Assembly: GCA_029264035.1 (NCBI GenBank) | Contig: JARICS010000026.1 | Coordinates: 1-36,040, forward strand | Direction of reading: 5' to 3' | DNA length: 36,040 bases | Source: Dysgonamonadaceae bacterium | GTDB lineage: Bacteria > Bacteroidota > Bacteroidia > Bacteroidales > Dysgonomonadaceae | Part shown: positions 29,598 to 36,040 of the stretch, piece by piece | Layout of the letters: the number at the start of each line of letters is the position of its first letter | How positions within the stretch are numbered: the first letter of the stretch is position 1 | The notes under the pieces: model-generated | What the model was told of the DNA's origin: nothing | Database searches by the model: none | The model's input: the letters and a program-made list of their open reading frames with translations, nothing else | Made by a program: the position numbers and the translations under genes

Positions 29598-31703
29598 CTA
29601 CTTCAACGGAGCATCCTTTTTATCCTCATTATTTAATGAGCCATTATCTTCTTCTTTTTTCTCCTCAGCTTCATCATTCTCATTTTCATGAATGAAGATC
29701 TCTTTTTTATCATCAGAAGGAGAAAAGCTTTGAGCTTTATCAAAATCTTGAATTGTTTGTTGATCTTTATCAAATAGCTCTTGAGAGCGCGACACCCAAG
29801 GACGTTTACCAAATATAAGCTCTAAATCGGCAGCATAGATAATCTCTTTTTCTATCAATATTTCAGCCAACTTAGCATGACCTTCTGCATTTTTACTTAA
29901 TATCTCTTTTGCTCTAGCATATTGCTCTGCAATAAGTTTTTTCACTTCAGAGTCAATTATCTTTGCAGTTTCTTCACTATAAGGCTTTGAGAAACTGTAA
30001 TCTTGCCCTGAAGAATCATAGTAACACAAGTTTGCTAGTTTGTCGCTCATGCCTAAGTATGCAACCATTGCATTTGCTTGTTTAGTCACTCGTTCAAGGT
30101 CGTTCATTGCCCCTGAGGATATTTCACCAATGAAAAGTTCTTCTGCAGCACGTCCACCCAATATGGCGCACATCTCGTCTAGCATTTGACTTTTGGTTGT
30201 TATCTGCCTCTCCTCTGGCAAGTACCAAGCAGCTCCAAGAGATTTGCCTCGAGGTATAATGGTTACTTTCACCAAAGGGTTGGCATGTTCTAGCATCCAA
30301 CTCAATGTTGCGTGACCTCCCTCATGTATAGCAATAGATTTCTTCTCTTCTTGTGTGATAATCTTGTTTCTCTTTTCTAATCCACCCACAATTCTATCAA
30401 CAGCATTCATAAAGTCGATGCTTTCCACAAAAGATTTCTTTCCTCTTGCAGCGATCAGGGCTGCCTCGTTACACACGTTTGCAATATCGGCACCCGAGAA
30501 ACCTGGTGTTTGGCGAGCCAAAAACTCAGAATCAACAGATTCGTCAATCTTAATGGGGCGAAGGTGTACTTTGAATATCTCTTTTCTATCGTTCAGGTCT
30601 GGCAAATCAACCGTTATCTGTCTGTCAAATCGTCCAGCTCTTAGTAGAGCTTTATCAAGAATGTCAGCACGATTGGTAGCAGCCAATATAATTACACCAC
30701 TGTTAGATCCAAATCCATCCATCTCTGTCAATAGTTGGTTCAGTGTGTTTTCGCGCTCATCGTTAGATCCCATGTTCACGTTTTTACCACGTGCACGTCC
30801 AACAGCGTCTATTTCATCAATGAAAATAATGCTTGGTGCTTTCTCTTTTGCTTGTTTAAATAGGTCGCGCACTCGCGATGCACCTACTCCCACAAACATT
30901 TCCACAAAATCTGATCCTGAAATAGAGAAAAATGGAACATCGGCTTCGCCTGCAACAGCTTTAGCCAACAATGTCTTACCTGTTCCTGGAGGGCCTACAA
31001 GTAGTGCACCCTTGGGTATTTTTCCACCCAAGTTTGTATATTTCTTAGGATGACGCAAAAACTCTACTACCTCTTCCACCTCTTGTTTGGCTTCTGATAG
31101 ACCTGCTACATCTTTAAAAGTAACTTTAATTGCCGAATCTTTGTCGAAAAGTTGCGCTTTAGATTTGCCTACACTAAATACGCCACCAGCTCCACCACCA
31201 GCACCTCCAGATGACATGCGACGAATAAAGAATACCCATATTAAAATAAGGAGTATAAATGGAGCAAAGCCAAGTAATATTCCGCTTATTGCAGAAGATG
31301 AGTCAAAAGAGTATTTTATATCTAATCCTTTTTCTTCTGTTGCCTGTTTAAATAATTCGGCAGCTTTGTCAGCTGAAGGAATTGTTGCTACTACACTTGG
31401 ATTAGACTTCACCTTGTCAGCATTATCTTTGAAGATATGTCGAATTGAGCCCTCTCTCACAACAGCCTCGACAGTTTCTTTTTTGGTGTAAACCACTGCT
31501 TTTTCTATTCTGTCTTCATTCACATATTGTTGAAATTCAGACCATGTAATCTCTTTCACCGAGACATTCCCGCCAAAAAAGAACATGCCTAAAAGACCTA
31601 TTATAATAATAGAATAAATCCAGTATGGATTAAAAGGAGCTTTAGGTGTTTTATTGCCCAATTTGGGGCTAAACTTTTTCTTGTTCAGATTTTTATTATC
31701 CAT
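29598..31703 (-). CDS. ftsH: ATP-dependent zinc metalloprotease FtsH
   Basis: Two N-terminal TM segments, [39 protein letters not shown] region [26 protein letters not shown] zinc motif. Confidence 0.96.
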   Translation of the reverse strand: MDNKNLNKKKFSPKLGNKTPKAPFNPYWIYSIIIIGLLGMFFFGGNVSVKEITWSEFQQYVNEDRIEKAVVYTKKETVEAVVREGSIRHIFKDNADKVKSNPSVVATIPSADKAAELFKQATEEKGLDIKYSFDSSSAISGILLGFAPFILLILIWVFFIRRMSSGGAGGGAGGVFSVGKSKAQLFDKDSAIKVTFKDVAGLSEAKQEVEEVVEFLRHPKKYTNLGGKIPKGALLVGPPGTGKTLLAKAVAGEADVPFFSISGSDFVEMFVGVGASRVRDLFKQAKEKAPSIIFIDEIDAVGRARGKNVNMGSNDERENTLNQLLTEMDGFGSNSGVIILAATNRADILDKALLRAGRFDRQITVDLPDLNDRKEIFKVHLRPIKIDESVDSEFLARQTPGFSGADIANVCNEAALIAARGKKSFVESIDFMNAVDRIVGGLEKRNKIITQEEKKSIAIHEGGHATLSWMLEHANPLVKVTIIPRGKSLGAAWYLPEERQITTKSQMLDEMCAILGGRAAEELFIGEISSGAMNDLERVTKQANAMVAYLGMSDKLANLCYYDSSGQDYSFSKPYSEETAKIIDSEVKKLIAEQYARAKEILSKNAEGHAKLAEILIEKEIIYAADLELIFGKRPWVSRSQELFDKDQQTIQDFDKAQSFSPSDDKKEIFIHENENDEAEEKKEEDNGSLNNEDKKDAPLK

Positions 31704-31770
31704 TCTTCTTAATTCAGATGCAGTAAATTATTTTAATGTATTAGTGTAACAAACCAGCTATAAATAAGTT

Positions 31771-32130
31771 TTAGTCTAAGTTTGGTATGTTCACAATTTT
31801 AGCGTCAGACCATAAATTGTCTATGTTGAAAAAGCTTCTCAACTCAGGAATAAAGACATGTACAATAATATCCCCATAGTCTATCCCAACCCATTCTGCT
31901 AATTGCTGACCTTGTACTCTTATTGGGCTCTCTTGTATATTTGTTTTCACAACATGCTCTACAGATTCTGCCACTGCTGATACTTGGCTAGGCGAGTTTC
32001 CTTCGCAAATTACAAAATAGTCACAAATCACCCCTGGAATACCTCTCAAGTCAATAGTAGTTATGTTTTTGCCTTTCTTCTCATGTATTCCGCTTATAAT
32101 ACTATCTAGTAGTTGTTTGTTTTCTTTCAT
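31771..32130 (-). CDS. rsfS: Ribosomal silencing factor RsfS
   Basis: DLRGIPGVICDYFVICEGNSPSQVSAVAESV, WVGIDYGDIIVHVF; upstream of ftsH. ATG 32130 preferred over track start 32166. Confidence 0.92.
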   Translation of the reverse strand: MKENKQLLDSIISGIHEKKGKNITTIDLRGIPGVICDYFVICEGNSPSQVSAVAESVEHVVKTNIQESPIRVQGQQLAEWVGIDYGDIIVHVFIPELRSFFNIDNLWSDAKIVNIPNLD

Positions 32131-32280
32131 TCGTATGTTTAAAAAAAGAGAGATACAAATCAGCACTCATGCTATTTCTTCGCACCTATCGATGTTGTAT
32201 GTATATTTATAAATAATTGTTCACTTGATTGTTTAGTGCAAAAACAATGCCAAAGCAGCACTATGTGAAATAATAAAGAA

Positions 32281-32365
32281 AGTGCCTAAGAACAAACTTT
32301 TACCAATCAAAAAAAATCATACAATCTGTTGGTAAAAAGCTCGTTATTAAGCACCTTTTTTTAAT
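32281..32365. repeat. Long imperfect inverted repeat, probable terminator or 3' UTR hairpin of the DUF1080 gene
   Basis: GTGCCTAAGAACAAACTTTTACCAAT versus GTTGGTAAAAAGCTCGTTATTAAGCAC, with A/T runs. Confidence 0.6.
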
Positions 32366-32380
32366 GAAGATAGTAAAATA

Positions 32381-33652
32381 TTATAAAGTCTCTAATTTGA
32401 AATTCTTCCAAAGTACTTTTATTCCTCCACCATCGTGTATTTGTAGGGCAATTCGTCCTTGTCCCTTGCCAATTTTCTCATCAGTTAGGTCCACCATCTC
32501 TTCGCCATTCAACCATGTCTTTATGTTATCGCCTTGCAAACGAATGCGCAGTGTGTTCCATTCACCTTCTTTCAATGCTTTTTGTTGCTCGTCATTTATT
32601 TCAGCAATCCAGCCACGTCCATAAGATTCGTAAATGCCACCCGTTCCGTGTCCCATAGGGGCCACTTCCACTTGCCAACCGTTTACTAAAGCTACAGGTT
32701 CAACAAATGAGCGAATAAATACACCCGAGTTTCCATCTGCTTCTTGTTTGAAATCAACCGAGAAGTCATAGTCATTATAATAGTCGCGTGTAGCCAAATA
32801 GCCATACTCTTTGTCAGGACCACTTTCACAAATTAGCAATCCGTCTTCCACATACCATTTTTCAGTTCCATAAGCTTCCCAACCTGTTAGGTCTTCACCA
32901 TTAAATAGTTCTACCTGTTTTGTTTGACGTGGAAGTTCTTTTATCTTCACGTTTCTAAACCAAGCAGCCGATCCATGATCTTGCAAGCATATCACACCCT
33001 TCGTGGCCAAGCCATATTCAGGTGCATCTACCCATTTACCACTATTCTTGCGAGCGTGCCAGTCATCAGTCCATGCTTCAAATTCTACCACCTTTTCGCC
33101 GTTCAACCAATGCTCAACATGACCATTGTCAAATACAATTTTAGATGTATTCCATTCGCCAGCAGGTTTCACATTTGTTTTTGCAGGATCTGTTGTATGC
33201 ATAGCATAGTCAGCAGCAGTTTTTTGCCAATCCTCAAGAGTTTCAGGAAAGTTGTCATCGTCTATCAATTGATATTCTGGACCAGTAACATAGGGTACTT
33301 TAAATTTTGGATTCTCTACCACATGATATAGCACACCGCTATTTCCTTGGTCAGCAATCTTCCAATCCCACACTAATTCAAAGTTTTCATATTGTTTTTT
33401 GGTTACAATATAACCACTTTCATCACTTCCATCGCCTTTAGCCTGAATGGTGCCGTCGGTTACAAACCATGGAATTGTAAGCTCATCACCATTATAGTCG
33501 CGCCAATTGTCAAGTGATGTTCCGTCAAATAAAAGTTCCCAACCTTCAGCTTGTTCCGCCTGAGTAAGTTGGTTGTGTGTAGCTTTTTCGCCACACGATG
33601 CTAAAGCAAAAGCTCCTGTGCATGCCATTAAAAGTAAATTTTTGATTTTCAT
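32381..33652 (-). CDS. Lipoprotein with two tandem DUF1080 (3-keto-disaccharide hydrolase / LamG-like) domains
   Basis: Lipobox ALASCGEK; GWELLFDGTSLDNWRDY...GNSGVLYHV and VELFNGEDLTGWEAYG...GNSGVFIRS, each ending in a WLNGE / LQ(D/I)H(G/D)G signature. Confidence 0.9.
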   Translation of the reverse strand: MKIKNLLLMACTGAFALASCGEKATHNQLTQAEQAEGWELLFDGTSLDNWRDYNGDELTIPWFVTDGTIQAKGDGSDESGYIVTKKQYENFELVWDWKIADQGNSGVLYHVVENPKFKVPYVTGPEYQLIDDDNFPETLEDWQKTAADYAMHTTDPAKTNVKPAGEWNTSKIVFDNGHVEHWLNGEKVVEFEAWTDDWHARKNSGKWVDAPEYGLATKGVICLQDHGSAAWFRNVKIKELPRQTKQVELFNGEDLTGWEAYGTEKWYVEDGLLICESGPDKEYGYLATRDYYNDYDFSVDFKQEADGNSGVFIRSFVEPVALVNGWQVEVAPMGHGTGGIYESYGRGWIAEINDEQQKALKEGEWNTLRIRLQGDNIKTWLNGEEMVDLTDEKIGKGQGRIALQIHDGGGIKVLWKNFKLETL

Positions 33653-33869
33653 TTTTATTATATTAAACTAAACATGAGTATATATTCTCACAAAGATATT
33701 GATAATTTAAGAATTAACTGCGATATTTGCAACAAAAAGAACGTGAATGTGTTTGTTTGAAGTCTTATAGAAGACAATTGTTTTTTACTTTCAATAAAAA
33801 ACTACTAAAACAATCAGCATCTTCTTTCATTCTTGATATAGTAACGCTAATTATCTTAAATTGTTTGTT

Positions 33870-34817
33870 TTGAGAATTATAGATTTAAATAAAGATACTC
33901 CTCGCAAAGGAATGGTGGCCACAATGGGTTTTTTTGATGGGGTTCATTTAGGACATCGTCATCTTATAGGTCAAGTTGTAGCTGAGGCCAACCGTTTAGG
34001 TCAAGAGTCAGCAGTTATAACCTTTCCTGTACATCCACGTAAGGTGCTTGACAAAAGCTATCAACCCCCTTTGTTGTGTGGTTTCGACGAGAAACTTGAA
34101 CAGTTGGGCACAACAGAAATTGATAACTGTATTGTGTTAGACTTCACCCTAGGCATATCTCAATTGACAGCAAAGCAGTTTATCCAACAAATTTTAAAAG
34201 ATAAGATAGGTATTCAAACCTTGATTGTTGGATACGATCATCGATTTGGTCACAACAGAGAAGAGGGTTTTGAAGATTATGTTAGGTATGGTAGTGAGGT
34301 TGGTATCAATGTTATACAAGCCTCTGCCTACAAGTTTGGCAAACAAACTGTAAGCTCTTCTCAAATAAGATACCTTCTTGCGCAAGGCGATATATCACTG
34401 TCAAATACTTTTCTGAATTACAACTACACCATCACAGGCAAAATAATTGAAGGCTATCAAATGGGTCGCCGCATTGGCTTCCCAACTGCCAATATTAAAC
34501 TTTGGGAACGTTACAAAGTAATCCCTACAGATGGAGTATATGCAGTGAGAGTACACATCGAGGAAAATGTGCATGACGGAATGCTCTATATTGGCAACAG
34601 ACCCACACTCCACGAAAACTCCCACACCAGTGTAGAGGTCAACATATTTGACTTTGACGAAGATCTATACAACAAAACACTCACCGTTGAGTTTGTGGCT
34701 TTTGTTCGCCCCGATATTAAGTTTAACGGCGTTGAGCCACTTATTGCTCAAATTACAAAAGACAAAGAGACGGTGAAAGAGAAGTTGAAGGGATATGATG
34801 CTAAACATAGAAAGTAA
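33870..34817 (+). CDS. ribF: Bifunctional riboflavin kinase / FAD synthetase
   Basis: VATMGFFDGVHLGHRHLI, FPVHPRKVL, VGYDHRFGHNREEG, SSSQIRYLLAQGDI, riboflavin-kinase GRRIGFPTANI. No upstream ATG; TTG 33861 (ORF track) or TTG 33870 is the likely start. Confidence 0.92.
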   Translation: MRIIDLNKDTPRKGMVATMGFFDGVHLGHRHLIGQVVAEANRLGQESAVITFPVHPRKVLDKSYQPPLLCGFDEKLEQLGTTEIDNCIVLDFTLGISQLTAKQFIQQILKDKIGIQTLIVGYDHRFGHNREEGFEDYVRYGSEVGINVIQASAYKFGKQTVSSSQIRYLLAQGDISLSNTFLNYNYTITGKIIEGYQMGRRIGFPTANIKLWERYKVIPTDGVYAVRVHIEENVHDGMLYIGNRPTLHENSHTSVEVNIFDFDEDLYNKTLTVEFVAFVRPDIKFNGVEPLIAQITKDKETVKEKLKGYDAKHRK

Positions 34818-34886
34818 ATTTAAGACTGAAAAAAAAGAATTAAAAGCTATTGTCAAGTAGTTTATCATATGCAAATAATATTGTAG

Positions 34887-34925
34887 CGACTGAATTAAAT
34901 TGACAGTCGAGAATTTATTTTTTTT
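34887..34925 (+). terminator. Putative ribF terminator
   Basis: CGACTG-AATTAAATTGA-CAGTCG followed by AGAATTTATTTTTTTT. Confidence 0.55.
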
Positions 34926-35371
34926 GAATATCACATCCGTATATCGGATAAATGCATTTGAGGTTTAGAAGGGTTGTAAAATTCTCCAATTAATCCACAT
35001 CTATATAAACCAAAATCTCTTTACTCTATATGTTTTCGACATCTATTTGTCTTCAATGTAATTGTTTTTGAGGATATATCAACATTAATCGGCCTCTGAT
35101 ATTTTGTTTCCTTAACGAGCGAAGAGTGGTTTATTTCTAATCTGAGAGATTTTAGAAATATACCGAAGTTGTTTGGTCCAATTGTTGACTTTTTCGAGTA
35201 GTTTCAGCCATGTTTACTCCTAAATTGTTTTACACTGAGTCCGATTGCAATCGATATATGACTGTCGAGAAGTTAAAAAGGAGCGATTGTGTTTATGCAT
35301 GTTAAAGAGTAGTGCTCGCAAAGAGTAAATGACTCTTGAAAGTGACTAACATTTTATGCGATACAAGTTAC

Positions 35372-35470
35372 CAACATCGTTATATTTATAAAATTCGCAA
35401 ACAATAGAAATAATCAACATCGTTTTATTTCTAAAATCCGTAAACAATAGAAATATACAACATTGTAATA
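35372..35470. repeat. 43-bp direct tandem repeat, two full copies plus a short third
   Basis: CAACATCG at 35372 and 35415, CAACATTG at 35458; copies 1 and 2 match at 37 of 43 positions by eye. Confidence 0.85.
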
Positions 35471-35930
35471 TTTTTTTTGATTATCACATCACATCCTTAA
35501 ATTGCTGTATATGTGCTTCATGCAACAATGGAGTTTATGCTATATTCTCATTCTATATATTGCTGATAGTCCTATAGTCCTATTCATTTTTGTAGGTTCA
35601 CAACAATCGTTATTGCGAAAACATATATTTCATGCAAAAAGATCATTTAGACATATTAAGATATATGTTATTAAGTGTAATTGCTTATATCCTTATAATT
35701 CTATGCTGCCAGGCTGGAAAATGTTCAACTGTTAGTATCTAAAATAATAGTTTACCAGAATGAACTATAACAATAATATTTTGATTATGAATGAACACTC
35801 TGCTATTCTAATTCCACATTTCATACTCCACTTACCAAGTATCTCGCCCCTATAACTCAACTATTTTCCACTACTCTTGTTGTATTAGTAAGACGAAACT
35901 ACTAACCGAACCTAAAAACAAAAGAATATT

Positions 35931-36040
35931 ATGGATTATCAAAAACTAAACAACGGAATTGAAATACCTTCATTGGGATTAGGTGTTTTCCGCATGGATG
36001 ACGAAAAAGAGGCATATAATTCGGTGCGCAAAGCTATTGA
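35931..36040 (+). CDS. Aldo/keto reductase, N-terminal fragment (continues beyond window)
   Basis: MDYQKLNNGIEIPSLGLGVFRMDDEKEAYNSVRKAI is the typical AKR N-terminus. Confidence 0.88.
   Translation, partial: MDYQKLNNGIEIPSLGLGVFRMDDEKEAYNSVRKAI

Noticed and set aside
30355-31053. 232-aa ORF antisense to ftsH, and other long antisense ORFs such as 31087-31491, 11180-11551 and 9112-9480
   Set aside because: They lie opposite strongly supported genes, have low-complexity Ser/Pro-rich translations and no recognisable family motifs; best explained as codon-bias shadow ORFs.
35372-35470. Possible CRISPR array
   Set aside because: The repeats are contiguous with no spacers, units have diverged, and no cas genes are present.

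Overview
Chromosomal window from a Bacteroidota (probably Bacteroidales) genome, inferred from a SusC/SusD pair, TTTG-N19/20-TAnnTTTG promoters and AT-rich intergenic DNA. Content is mostly core genes. In order: cysE (5' truncated by the window edge) and cysK; susC/susD-like pair; mfd (-); GT3-type glycogen synthase and DUF3417/GT35 alpha-glucan phosphorylase; tnaA (-); hflX (-); TRIC-family membrane protein (-); mnmA (-); recJ-recQ; tRNA-Arg(ACG); a ~1 kb ORF-poor tract; small coiled-coil protein (-); adk-obgE-pgeF; lipoprotein superoxide dismutase (-); rsfS-ftsH (-); tandem DUF1080 lipoprotein (-); ribF; a ~1.1 kb ORF-poor tract with a 43-bp tandem repeat; start of an aldo/keto reductase (truncated by the window edge). 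No CRISPR array, intact transposon, prophage or recognisable defence or biosynthetic cluster was seen, and I found no convincing undescribed multi-gene system. The items most worth a second look are non-coding: repeated ATCTGAAA boxes upstream of susC and the glycogen operon, an mfd promoter that overlaps the ORF-track start, hairpins in the tnaA and recJ leaders, and the two ORF-poor tracts. All calls come from reading the sequence and recalled family motifs; no database search was run.
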